From the NCBI GenBank assembly GCA_010094025.1, contig ML991852.1, positions 1 to 64,000 on the forward strand: a DNA stretch of 64,000 nt. Reading direction: 5' to 3'. Positions within the stretch are counted from its first letter, which is position 1. Each line of letters begins with the position of its first letter. This DNA is from Viridothelium virens. Taxonomy: Eukaryota > Ascomycota > Dothideomycetes > Trypetheliales > Trypetheliaceae. Positions 1 to 11,215 of the stretch are shown here, piece by piece. Position numbers and translations under genes: made by a program. Below the pieces are notes generated by a model, which did no database searches, was not told the DNA's origin, and worked only from the letters and a program-made list of their open reading frames with translations.

Positions 1-2300
1 AAAAAGACCTTATAAAAAGCTTAGTGCAGTAAAGGTCAGTCTATTTATTATTAAAAAAAAAAAAATAAAGTTAATTATAAGTTAAACCTTCTATAAGATG
101 CTTAAATCCACCCAGTATTTTATTTATTTTTATTAGAATTAGCAGATAAAAGCATATTATACGCAGAGATATTTAATTATAAATTAAAAGAGGAACACAA
201 ATTTAAAGTAAAAAAGATCCTATAAAAAAAAAATAAGAAATACTTAATAAAATAAAAAGGATACCCAAATTTAAAAAATACTTAAGAAATAAGAATTATA
301 TTAACTAAATATAAAAAAAAGATATAATAATATTAAAACTTAAAAAGGAAAACGCATTATTAAAAAAAATCTAATTAAGTTAAGAGTTAATAAAAAAAGA
401 GGTTAATTTTTTTATTAACACATCTTACGCAATTCTAAAAACAGTATAAAAAGGGTCTTACTTCTTAAGTAAAGCAACCTCTTTAGGTTTTCCTTCCTTA
501 AACTTAAGGTCTAGAATATTTTAAGTCTTATTAAAAGCTAAGGATTATTAATATTTATAAAGGAACTCTAATTATTTCTGCAAATAATCAGTCTTAGCTA
601 TAAATTTTATTATTTTATTCTAAACCTAATTTATCTTATAATTAATTTTATTAAAATTAACCTTAAAAAAGGCTAGATTATAAGGATAATTTCTCCTTAC
701 ACACTCTAGACACCTTTAAAAGTTAGGACTAATGCGGCAGTCTAGTTTTTAACACACGCAGTTGCGGCAAGGATGCATTATAATAAGAGCCTTACAGAGT
801 TTAATAATAAGATAATAATAATAAAGTGTGGAAGAAGTAAGAATGCGGGCAGAAGCTATAATAGTTAAACACATTATTAGCTGCTATATGTACCACACCA
901 GAATAACTGTTGGGCTGATAATTAAAGAAGGGGAGAGGTAATATTACAACCCAGCTGTGTTAAGGCTAAACATTATCTCCTTTATACTTATTATAAGCAT
1001 TCCATAGATAGACTATAACAAGTAAAGGTTACATAACTAATTAATAATAATAAGCTATAGATTAAGATAAAGCGATCTAGGGTGATCACCCATAGATCAC
1101 AGGTTATCACACTAATTAGTAATAATTAACCCAAGATTAATAAAGATCTGATCAGAAGGATAACAGCTGTGATCAAGAAGATTACAAGTATATATATGTA
1201 AGAGGAAACCAGCTTAACTAACTTTCTTGCGTTTTATTACTTTACTGTATTATACCAAAACTGTATCTATAATTAGTTACAAGCTAAATTAAATAAGTCC
1301 TTATTTATTACCAAGTTATTTAAAGCTTAGTAACCCTTCTTACATCATTGGATCCTTGACACTCCGCTCCTACGTGAAAAACCCTGAGACGCTTCTACGT
1401 ACCTGTTACAAGCGGTGCTTGTACCAGGGGGTATAGGCTCATAACAATTATTGCTAAAATTAAGAGCTTTATTAATATAATTCATAAATTTTAAATTTGA
1501 CATAAAAATATTCTGCTTTAAAATATATTTTATAACCTAATAATTAAAAAAGTTAGTATTATTAATTTTAAGCGTGTAAAATTATAATTATTACATTCAG
1601 TATTAGAGATTATCTTATTAAATAAAAAGTAAAAGGAAAATAAAAGTAGCTTTATTAAAATATTAATAAATATTAAAAAAGTATATCTGTTAAAAACCAG
1701 CCGTCTAAAAATTAAACTGTTTTACTTAATAAATTAAGCTGTTTAATAAAAAATACTTAAATTATTATTAAAGTTATATTTTATATATACAGTAAATTAA
1801 CATTTAATTTAAAAAGAAAGTTACTTAGACAAACTTTTAAAACATTCTAATACTCTTCTACTATTTTTTATAACAATTAATTATTTTATATAAGTTAATA
1901 ATAACAGCAGCCTAAATCTTATTATTTTTAGATTTAAAAAATAAGTCTATTTATAGAATAGTATGTTTATTAAATGTATATTTCTTATTATAAAAAAAGT
2001 TATTATAAGTAATTATATAAAGTAACATAATTTCTTTAAATCTAAATACTCATTTTATAAATCTATATAATATTTCCGAGATTTTTTAAAAGCCTTTATA
2101 CTTATCAGAATCACTTAAGCTGCTTTAGCTAAGGCTTTTTAAGTTAGGTCTGAGGTTGAGCGTTACAAAGCAGCTAGCCCGCTGCTCAAAGTTAGAACCT
2201 AATTGTTTTATATATAACAATTTCAGATTATACTTCACAGTTATTAGAAAAACAATTAACTTCTACACAGCTACAGATTAATTTATCTATTCCTAAATCA
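1..2300. repeat. AT-rich, RIP-like degraded block
   Basis: This stretch is strongly AT-rich, dominated by TA, AA and TT dinucleotides, and has almost no open frames. It changes abruptly near 2.3 kb to the roughly 50% GC of the gene-bearing DNA. Such blocks in Pezizomycotina usually come from repeat-induced point mutation of old transposons; that origin is inferred from composition only. No gene is visible. It lies directly 3' of APN2, the side on which MAT genes are found in many relatives. It runs to the window edge, so its full extent is unknown. Confidence 0.75.
908..1347 (+). mobile_element. Possible LTR-like fossil
   Basis: About 440 bases of somewhat higher GC inside the AT-rich block begin TGTTGG and end ATCA. 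They are followed at once by a TGG-starting stretch that could be a primer-binding site. This resembles the outline of a Copia-type LTR, but no matching second LTR or target duplication was found by eye. If real, it is an old, heavily mutated and broken fossil. The family assignment is a guess. Confidence 0.22.
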
Positions 2301-2554
2301 CATGTCTTTCATGGCTTAGCTCTCCTTACCAAAAGTTTCAGAATGCAGCACATGCTAAGACACTCCAGATTAAGATCGTTGAAAGGGTTCGAGCTACGCA
2401 GCTCCTTTAAGTCTTTGCGCCCCGCTCGAGATGAACAACCTCAATGATCAATTGAGAAGACTAGCTACAACATCAAAGCATCTGCGAGATTGCGCGAGCT
2501 CTTGCCAAGGTAGCATTTCGTCCAGCCAAGGGATGAAAGTCTGGGAGGAATCGA

Positions 2555-4762
2555 CTAGGGACGGGATTCCGCTCCGTTCCGCACTCCATCACGTGTCCAA
2601 TCCCATGCCTCCACCCTCTCTATTCTGCTCCCATCATTAGCTCCTTGCCAATCGCTAGCCCAGATGAAGGTCGTGCATCGCCATTGCGTTCCTCGCTCTT
2701 TGTTCCCACTTGGACTGATCGGTCTCGCACACATCCAGAATTCTCGCCCAAGATTGAATCCCTTTTTCTTTGACTGCAGTCTCATGCATGGCTCATGGTG
2801 CGATTCGCACCGAGGTGCAGCCGGCTTTGCGAAAAGGCGGTCCCAGGATTCTTTGGAGACGATAGGATCAAAGATGGTAGGCGACTCCGGGTCGTCACAT
2901 TCTTTTGTGAGATCACTGTTGCCGGGCTTCTCGGTTGTCACGCCTTGATCTGAAGGCTGTTCGTCTCCGGACGCGATGTGGATATGAGTACTTGCTTTGG
3001 TTTGGACATGGCTTGACTGTGAAGCTATAGGAGTTGTACTGTCTTTCTTTACTTCGGCCAGTGTCTCAGCTAAATCACCCTCTGGAGGATTCTTACGTTA
3101 CGTTAGACTCATTTGCGGCTTTCCCTCTAGGCAGATCATCACTAACCTCCGTTGGCTTCGCTGCTGTCTTAGGTTTGAAAAAGCCCCTTAAGCTTTGTTG
3201 CCCTTTCACTGGAGGCGTTGGAGGGGTGCTGGTAGTTTTTGACTTGCTGCGTTTGACTGTCTGCAAAGGCGACGATGAGGAAGCCTGGCGCTTCTTGTCA
3301 GTACGCGGCTGCTTTTCTGTCCTTTCAGGTGACGACGTCAATGAAGCAGTCTTCTGAGATTCATTCTGCGCGGCAAAAGATGACTGTGTCGAAACATTAC
3401 TCGATGGCTCCATCAGCGATTGTGGGAGTGTTTTTGACGCATCATCGCCGGACTCAGCAGCGCTCTCGACCTTTGCAAGAGACGGTTTTCGGGAGAACAT
3501 GTCCTTGATATTTCGCCGCTTCTTGAACTCTGGGAGTAACCTACAGGAGAAGGCTGGGATTTCTTTGGTATTGTAATCCCACTGCCGAGCTCCTCCCTTG
3601 AACATCCCAGGAGGATTCATCATATCAAGGAGGGAAACGAGTTCACTACTGTCTTCGACAATGTCCTTGAAGACAGCATAGACGGGGCAATGGTCGGAGC
3701 CCTGTCTGTGCTGTCAGCCAATTCCGTCAGGATCAAGCAGAAATGAGAGGACAGACCATGAGTCCTTCCTGAATATTCGCTTCACGGAACCATGTCTTCA
3801 TACCGATACTGCAAAGAATATAGTCAATCCTAGAGCCGTAGTTGCCAGGGCGAGCATTGATTTTCTGTTCCCAATGAGTGTACATGCCCTTCCTATTCGG
3901 ATGAAACTCTCTGCAGATATCCCATAATATTGGCTTCTCCCGGCCTGGATCTCTATCACCAGCCACGGGTCCACCTTCGACGAGCTGATTGAAAACACGA
4001 CGGTTTGGGGTTGATATGTAGTCTTCATGAGATATGTTGCTCTTTCGCATATCCTCTTCGGCGTTCGCGGTCTCGATCTCGCTCCGGGAAACATTGAGAT
4101 CACCCGTTAAAATCACTCGCTTTCCCATGGCGTGCAAATTACGAATACGAGTGTCCAGCGCCGTCAGGAATGCATAGCGAAAGTCTTCGCGCATACCATT
4201 ACTGTTGGCAGGACTGTAGACACCAAATAAAACGAAGGCGGGAAATTCGAGGATGACACAGCGACCCTCAGCGTCCAGTGCTCCGGCATCAATCTTCTTA
4301 GAATCATCCATAATTGAAGCCGGGATGAGGCCGGAGATTTGCTTTTCAGTGAGATATCCGCCAATTTGTTGTTCTTCAGGAAGTTCGCGATATTGACATG
4401 ATGAGTTGGGAGGGCATAGAACACCAATGAGACCTTCTTCGGCTCGAATTGGTGCACAGACAGATTGGCGCGTGTAAATGGCGACCCCCGAGTATCCTAA
4501 TATCGGATCAGACTTCTGACGTATGTGTAAGCTTCGTTCTCAATTTACCTTTCTTATGCTTCGGTAGGCTGTAGTAACAATCCCAGCCAGGCACTAAGAC
4601 CATGTCATCGGTGAGATCTTTGCGTTGTATCTTCAGTTCTTGCATGACCACGATATCCGCCTCGAGAATATCGAACATGCCGTTGAAGGTCCTCTGATCT
4701 CGCCATGGTTGGTATCCAAATGGATTGCGGATCCCATTCACATTCCACGTCGTGATTCGCAT
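2555..4762 (-). CDS. APN2: AP endonuclease 2 (DNA-(apurinic or apyrimidinic site) lyase)
   Basis: Class II AP endonuclease that cleaves the backbone 5' to abasic sites and trims 3' blocks in nuclear base-excision repair. The model has four exons (4762-4549, 4496-3757, 3701-3097, 3038-2555) and encodes 680 residues. The endonuclease/exonuclease/phosphatase core occupies about residues 1-335, with NVNGIRN, QELKIQ, GDLNVS, SRIDYIL and the C-terminal SDH triad. A PCNA-interacting motif QQSLRGFF sits near residues 486-493, and a GRF zinc finger (cysteines within about 597-641, ending TFIWASDW) near the C-terminus. The start is the ATG directly before RITTWNVNG. The third intron (58 nt) lies in low-complexity linker sequence and is the least certain junction. 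APN2 is head-to-head with COX13, a classic MAT-flanking pair. Confidence 0.95.
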
Positions 4763-5041
4763 CGTAGCAAGAGCTTCCGTCGCTTCATAGCTGATTAAAG
4801 GAGATGAAGTGAGGAATGACTGCCTCAGCCAGTGCACACCGGAGCAGATGTCAACGAGGTCGCGTTCCGCGACAAGCTGGGTGTTGAAGTGACGCCTGTT
4901 CACGTGATGCAAAGTGACGTTGGATGGAAGTGAGGTGTGACAAAAAGTTGGCAATATGGACTTGGCCGACTTCACATTCTACGATCAAAAGGTATACACT
5001 TCATCGTACTCAATTGCATTCAACTTCACATTATACACAGA
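4763..5041. promoter_or_regulatory. Shared divergent promoter APN2/COX13
   Basis: These 279 bases separate the start codons of two divergent genes, so they must hold both promoters. A palindromic CACGTG lies at 4901-4906 and a TGACGT at 4915-4920. These match the consensus of bHLH (Cbf1-like) and bZIP/CRE binding sites respectively; binding is not shown by sequence. Confidence 0.5.
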
Positions 5042-5691
5042 ATGTCGGCTTCCAGAATGTTACTGCGCAATGCGCGCGTTGTACCTCGTCGAGCGGCTCT
5101 TCGTCGACCCTATTCTTCTGAAGCTGGCGGACAATCTGGTTTCTCTGGAGCGCAGGACAATGCTTTCAACCGTGAGAGGAAAGCCGTGAAGGACCACGCT
5201 GCAGCTACAAGCGGTCAGTACAGCTCTCAGAAACAATCTTAAAACTCAGACGCTGCTGCGAACGAGCCTGCTGCTAACAAGACTACCAGATCTTTGGCGA
5301 AAGCTGTCCATCTAGTAAGACCCTTCGTTCCCCCTGGTTATGGGCTCAGTGCCCGCTTTGTGGCATGGACAGTTCACAAATAGAGGACCTGACAATTGCC
5401 ACAGCGTAGTCGTTCCATCTCTCATCCTGGGCGGAGCAAACGCGTGGAGGCTGTGGACCGAGCACTGGGAGCATTGGGAACATGAGCTCCACGAGCACCC
5501 CATGGAGGAGCGACCACAATTCCAATATCAGAATATTCGGACGAAGAATTACCCCTGGGGTGATGGCGACAAGGTACGGACTTGCATTTTGCTATCCTGG
5601 CTCTCCAAAAAAAATGCCAGCGCATTACTGATTTGGAATGTAGACTGCGTTCTGGAACGACAAAGTCAACTATCACAAGAAGGACGAGTAA
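5042..5691 (+). CDS. COX13: Cytochrome c oxidase subunit VIa
   Basis: Small nuclear-encoded subunit of respiratory complex IV, inserted in the mitochondrial inner membrane, where it tunes oxidase activity. The model has four exons (5042-5213, 5290-5314, 5405-5573, 5644-5691) and encodes 137 residues. The N-terminus is rich in Arg and Ala with no acidic residues (MSASRMLLRNARVVPRRAAL), as expected for a mitochondrial presequence. One membrane segment follows the DLWRKLS motif. The conserved matrix/intermembrane part contains HWEHWEHE, the ERPQFQYQNIR block and KNYPWGDGDKTAFWND. The second exon is only 25 nt. Head-to-head with APN2 and tail-to-tail with APC5. Confidence 0.95.
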
Positions 5692-6049
5692 ATACGAGCT
5701 GGTTAGTCTGATAACGCGGATTAGGCAAGAGCCACTGTGACTGCAATATCGAATTGGTGTGTATCATAAAGAGCGCTTTAGAGACGAAGAAACACAGGGT
5801 CGTCCAAACATAACCCCGGATCTAGCTCGTGAGAGTGACCATCTTCAAACATGCTAATGTCTGGACGATCCTCAAAATATCTCTTGTTGTTCTAATGTCT
5901 GCACCTGGGTATCTTCCACGTGAATCATCCGTCCTCTAATGTGCCCTCACCCAACCAGATTTTAGTGATTGTGGTCTGTTAGACCATAGCGCTCCCCAAA
6001 AGAATCCTAGCTGCAGCTTGAGTACTATAACCGCGGGAAATTTTGTCCT
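5692..6049. other. Convergent 3' intergenic region COX13/APC5
   Basis: These 358 bases hold the 3' ends and terminators of two converging genes. No gene or repeat is visible. Confidence 0.6.
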
Positions 6050-8866
6050 TTATTCTGTCGTCTTCTGTTTTTCAGGCATGAGCAAGGTAAAGCTCGAATC
6101 TGGGCCGCTTTCCTCTTTCATCCTCTCAATCGATCTATCATGCAGATGTACATATTCCGCAGCCTTCTTGCTCGTAGCTGTATCGTCACCTCTCAACCGA
6201 CAAATGATGGCTTGCTTGGCAAGCATCTCAAGCTGACCATTGAGATCCTCAACTCTTTCGTACCCTGCAACCAGCTCGCGTCAGCTCGCAATCTCCAACG
6301 GTCAAACTCAGAAGAAACCGTGTTGGGCTAGACCTACATTCCATAGCGCGCGAAAGAAATCGGTTCGCTTCGAACAGACTTCTACTTCGCTCTCGTGTTC
6401 CTGACTCTGCATTACCAGCGATGCCCATATGGGCGTCAGCCTGGGTAGCAAAGAGTTCCGCGCACAGCATTGAATCCTCTCCTTCGAGAGCCTATGTCGG
6501 TTAGTTTAGTTGACGATGTAGTGTCGGTATCAACCTGGTGGACGTGCCTGCGGTGTGATCCCATCAAGTAGCTTGACTGCCGCCGCGAACTCCTTCAAGC
6601 TAACCAGAATATTACAGAGCACCCCCACCGCCTCCCAAGCCGCAGGCATAATTCTCGCTTTCAAACTCGCGTTTGCTGCCCGTAAAGCGACGCTGAAGCC
6701 CATCTCTGGTTTCCCAGCCCTGGAAAAGACTTTGCCTTTGCAGCTCAGCACCCGGATGCGTTGGTACACGTCTGCGCCTTCGTCTTTGAGACGAACACCA
6801 AGGTCTTCAACAAGATCGAAGGCAGTAGGAAGCTTTTGTTGACGAATCAGGTAGTCGACCTCGAGCAGTGCAAGCTCTAGATTGAGTTCAGGATCGAGTG
6901 GTGAAGCGGCTTTGAGTCGTGAGAGGAGGTGAGAGGATGCTACAATGTTGTTGCTATGCAAATGTGAAGGATTAGTATACAATCTAGGGATTAATGTAGA
7001 ACAATCCGAACATACTGGTGTAGCTGTTGCTTAAGCTTCAGTATGCCGGAATAAGTCGTCAGATATTGATAAAACTTAAGCACGCGATTTACTTCTGGAG
7101 TCATCCCGTCGAGGAGGTCCATGGCACGAGTATACTTACCCGCCTGAGCGGCCTTAGAACGCCATCGTCAGCTGGGAAAACCCAAAGTATTGCTGGAGCA
7201 TCATTACCATGTAAGCTAATCGGCAAGTCGCGCGAAGGTTTTCCTCTACTGGAGAGCTACGTCCATGGCATACCTTCAGCACCATGGCTTGTTGCTTTGC
7301 TGGCTCTGATAGACCTGGACGTATATCAGGAAATAGCATACAAATGATGGATATCCTATAGTAACGTACCAAGTCTACTCAGAACTGAAGATAGCATGAG
7401 CATTTGTGCACCGGTAACACTGGCAAGTTCGTGATGGAGGTTGAGATGCGAGGATTCGTAAAGGTGCTCAAGCGCTTGAGAGATGCTATCACCCTGCCGC
7501 ATCGAATTAGAAATGGCAATGAGGAATCCGAACAACCGCAGGACTTACATTCGAAAGACGGAGTTTCGTCTGACTGAGCAAAGTCGAACTGAGTAAGCTC
7601 CACATCTTGTCGTCTCTCGCTTTGGACTCCAAAAACTCAAGTCCCTCTCGCTCTGAGCCGATGACCTCTCGGTACCCTGCAGCTTTCATTTGGCCAGGAT
7701 ACGCTTTACTCAGGTGATAAAGCCAGCTGAGGCTGAAGTTCAGACAACTCATGTCCTGGTTTTCTCGAGCAGTAGCGATAGTCTCCTGCATGGCAGCGTA
7801 GGCCTCGCCGAAGCAGCCAAAATCTGCTTGGAGTACTGCCATGTGGAGCAAAGCGTATTGGTAGTATGTTTTGTCGCGTATGGACATGGTATAGTCAAAA
7901 TAGCGGTGGAGATTATCGAAGGCTGAGGTATAATCTCCAGCCCGCCAAGCATCAAAGAAGCTAGGCATAATTAGCAGGAGATGGTGGAGCCTCTTGGAGA
8001 CCTCAACGTACTTGACGAAATGAGACAAACTTGGAACGGAAATGCCAGGGCTGACCATGGCTTGAAACTGTCTCTTCATTTCTTCTGGCACTCTGTTTCC
8101 ATATTCTAGAGCAGGTTAGTGATGGATAACGAGCAGGAAATTGGAGCATACTTTGGAGTTGCTCAATCTGATATTCTAATAATCGCTCGACATCCTCATT
8201 GCTGGCTCCCTCCTGCACGTTTGTCTGGTGTGAAAGATATCCGTCCAATGAAGAATGTAGCATCAATGGGTCTGCTCGATTGAGGCTCATGAGCTCGGGA
8301 TGTCTCTTCCGTACGGCAGCCTCTGTTGGTGCTCTATAGCTGACGAAGCTCTCCCATAGCTTGATGGTATCATCGAATTGAAGCCTAGTAAACTCCAAAC
8401 ATGCCCGCCGCACGAAGAGGCCTACTGGGGAATTTCGCCGAGAAATTGGATTTTCACGTATCTTGGGCCGTTTGTTGAGTTCATGATCAAGCTCCTTTTG
8501 AATGCGTTCTTCAGCAGTTGGCGCGAACACATCAAAAGGAAGAATTTTGAAGAAGCTATGAAGGTCGTCGAGACATGTGAAGTCTTGCCATATTTTTTGG
8601 AGAAATACATCCCATGCATTTTGGCCCGGCCAGCTGGCGCGCCTACCAGCCCTGAGAATTCTCTCAAAGTCGCTCAGCTGGAGTGCTGCCCACCCGGGTG
8701 CGGTTGGTGACGCGCCGGGTACGATGAGAGAAATCACGAAGGAGAGAATGTCATAATATGATACTAACTCAAAGCCGTTGTACTCGGCTCTGGGGCTCCA
8801 GCTAGTTGAGTACAGCCAGATCAGTGCTAGAACGCTGACCTTTGACGGAGTGAGATAGCGCGACAT
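6050..8866 (-). CDS. APC5: Anaphase-promoting complex subunit 5
   Basis: Scaffold subunit of the APC/C ubiquitin ligase, which drives anaphase and mitotic exit in the nucleus. The model has eight exons (8866-8152, 8105-7549, 7493-7370, 7314-7208, 7152-7016, 6953-6548, 6491-6338, 6264-6050) and encodes 804 residues. The N-terminal MSRYLTPSKVSVLALIWLY is the family signature. The rest is helical TPR-type sequence, including the FDAWRAGDYTSAFDNLHRYFDY stretch near the middle. It ends with the conserved YVHLHDRSIERMKEE block. The start is the ATG in front of SRYLTPS. The sixth intron (6547-6492) appears to use a GC donor (CAG|GCACGT) with a good branch sequence, because no GT donor keeps the frame. 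APC5 next to COX13 and APN2 is standard MAT-region order. Confidence 0.93.
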
Positions 8867-9245
8867 TCTGCACAACTTCGGTCTAAGGTGGAGGGAATCC
8901 TACTCATGGCAAGACGGCTCGAAAGGTTTAGGATGTGGGAAGATTGGCGTTGAGGACGAGAAATGGGGAGTGCTGGGGCCTTGACGCGTCCCGAAGCGTC
9001 CTGACGCGTAGAAGTCGCCGATCCTCGTGATCAAGAGATGCCGCATTGCGCGAAGACTGAGAGCCACGAATTATAGTCACAAGGTTTTGCAAGTTTCGAA
9101 GTCGAACTTGATAAAGGTGTCGCTATATATAATGAAGAAGCCACGCAAGTACCTCTGCCTCGGTAGTCGAGAAGCGAGCGCAACCCTACTTTACCAATCT
9201 CGAGGTATTGACACTCTCAGCACAGCATCTATCTCTTCTACGGAG
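8867..9245. promoter_or_regulatory. APC5 upstream region
   Basis: These 379 bases lie between the APC5 start and the ADE1 stop and must contain the APC5 promoter and ADE1 terminator. A GC-rich patch with repeated TGACGCGT/GACGCGTC-like sequence lies near 8980-9010. This could bind MBF-type cell-cycle factors (ACGCGT core), which would suit an APC/C gene; the function is inferred. Confidence 0.4.
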
Positions 9246-10454
9246 TTACACTATGTTCTCATCCCATTTCTTCCCCACTAGCCTCTCGTACACCTCTATA
9301 TACTTCGAGGCCGTCTTCTCCCTAATGTCTTCTGGAATTTCTACACCAGCTTGCCCCTTCAGGCCACTCTGGCTCAACCAGTCTAAACAGTGAGCTTGGA
9401 TGCAGGAATGAGTTTGGGTTTGAGACAACTTACCACGGAGGAATTGTTTATCGAAGCTCTGTTGGCTTTGCCCTGGCTTATACTCATCTGCTGGCCAGAA
9501 TCTACTGCTATCAGGCGTCAGAACTTCATCGATGAGGACGACCTCGTCAGTCTCCTCATCTACACCAAACTCGAATTTCGTGTCGGCGATGATGATGCCA
9601 CGTTTGAATGCGTAATCCCGAGCCTTGAACAGTTAGGTGCCCTTCGAAGAACAGGAAGATTGGTGAACGACAAACTTTCGTATAAATCTCAAGGCTCAGC
9701 TCTTCAATCCTCTTCGCGTACCGAGATCCTACCAGTTCTGCGGCCTGGTCAGGATGTATGTTTTCGTCACTCTCTCCAGGCGGTGCCTGCAGCTATGTAA
9801 GTCAAGGCTCACAGATATCGATAGCGACCTTCACCTTCGTGCTAGGGGTCCAGAGAGGCCGTAGAAGCTGATCGCTTTCCTTCAACTTGGCTCCATCCTC
9901 TCCACTAACAGGAATTCCGTGTATTGTTCCCCTTTTGCAATACTCGGCCCATGCGCTTCCGGTGATATAGCCTCGGACTATAGACTCAATGGGTAGGGCT
10001 CTCAGTCGGCGAACTTGCATGCTTCGAGACTGCAGTTGCCGAGCACCTTCCACTTGAGGCTCTTGTAAGAGAGACTGGGGAAGATCAAGCGTAACGAAAT
10101 GCGTCTTGAGCGAAGGGATGAGCGAGGGTAGCACTGAGAACCAATGCGCGGAGAGAATGTTCAGAAGAGCGCCTCTCGTTGGTATACCCTACATCAGGGC
10201 CTATGGTCAGTTTTGACCTCGAGCATTAGAGTTATATGGTAGACATGAGACTAACATTCTTGAGGACCACATCGTTGGCAGATCTATGCAGAGGTATTAG
10301 CTTCAGTGTACGAGGCAGACGCCATTACTTACATTCGATCTGTCGCAACGAAGAGAAGGGTCGACTCGTCGATTTCATATACATCGCGCACTTTGCCGCT
10401 TGCAACTAGGTGCAACTTCCCACCGAGGTCTGTCTTGATGAGCGAAGACTCCAT
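9246..10454 (-). CDS. ADE1: SAICAR synthetase (phosphoribosylaminoimidazole-succinocarboxamide synthase)
   Basis: Joins aspartate to CAIR using ATP to make SAICAR, the seventh step of cytosolic purine biosynthesis. The model has six exons (10454-10333, 10283-10256, 10188-9835, 9786-9676, 9623-9434, 9382-9246) and encodes 313 residues, normal for fungi. Family motifs in order: SGKVRDVYEIDEST near residue 20, ATDRISANDVV near 40, GIPTRGALLN, IVRGYITGSAWAEY, SDENIHPDQA, DTKFEFGVDEET and the DEVLTPDSSRFWPADEY block. The 28-nt second exon carries the ISANDVVLKN segment. Two donors are weak (GTTAGT, GTTTGT) but are forced by conserved protein sequence. Same orientation as APC5, with which ADE1 is often linked near MAT. 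Confidence 0.94.
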
Positions 10455-10552
10455 TGGTGTAGTCCAAAAGGAAAGTACCAGAAGCACCCTGATGTTGTAA
10501 AATAGGTGGTGGAAGCTTGTAAGTTGAGCCACGGAGACAAGGACCTACCTTA

Positions 10553-10570
10553 TATATATATATATATATA
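10553..10570. repeat. (TA)n microsatellite upstream of ADE1
   Basis: About nine TA units lie roughly 100 bases upstream of the ADE1 start codon. The repeat could influence promoter melting or be neutral. Confidence 0.85.
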
Positions 10571-10839
10571 CTGAAGCTGCTACTGCTGGTCACGAATATC
10601 GCTCGTGAGCATGTGGTAGCATTCCTTAACCCTCACAGTAGATCACCACGCCCGCTCATTTGGGTACAGGAATGCGCCGTAGCATAGCTTGTATTCTGTG
10701 AGAGACTTTCGCGGAGTATTCTGGCGGGGCGCGGGCAAGTTAGCCGAGTGACGTGCCGGTCCTGCTGCTGGTGCCCGTCCGTGCTGTCTTCGGCAACGCG
10801 ACCCTCAGCTTTAACGCGCGTGATGGAGAGGCCCAAGGC

Positions 10840-11215
10840 TGAAATTGCGAAGTAAGTTGGCTGCTCTCGCAAAACCAAGTCGTGCCGTAGAATACCATAC
10901 TATCACGCGGTTTAAAGAGCAATATCACAATTCAGGACCACCACCTGGACGGCCAGAGATTCTGAGTCAGCGTGAGAAACGTACAGTGCTTCGAAACGTC
11001 CGAACAACGCCCGGATCTACTTATGACGATGTTCGCTCCTGCTTAGGAGTCGATGTGGCGGATCGAACTATAAACCGCTCGATCAAGACAAACAGTATCA
11101 CCAAACATCGTGCGAAGAACCATTCGACTCAAGGCCCGACCTCAACCAGAAGAATTAGCAAGAAAAAAGACCAAGCTAGAGAAGACCCAACCAAGGCTTA
11201 CTAGGAGTGATGAGA
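10840..11215 (+). mobile_element. Tc1/mariner-type transposase fragment
   Basis: A short open stretch (about 119 codons from 10845) encodes a Tc1-like helix-turn-helix region. It has ITRFKEQYHNSG, then PGRPEILSQREKRTVLRNV, then a second helix-turn-helix around VADRTINRSIKT. This is the DNA-binding half of a fungal Tc1/mariner transposase. It ends at a stop about where the catalytic DDE domain should begin, and no DDE motifs follow. No terminal inverted repeats were recognised, so only a piece of the element survives. It sits in a decayed pocket between ADE1 and the mitochondrial carrier gene. Confidence 0.7.

Noticed and set aside
3070-3101. A 27-32 nt intron in APN2 ending at GATTTAG
   Set aside because: It is shorter than plausible fungal introns and out of phase. 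The 58-nt intron 3096-3039 keeps frame and has a better acceptor distance.
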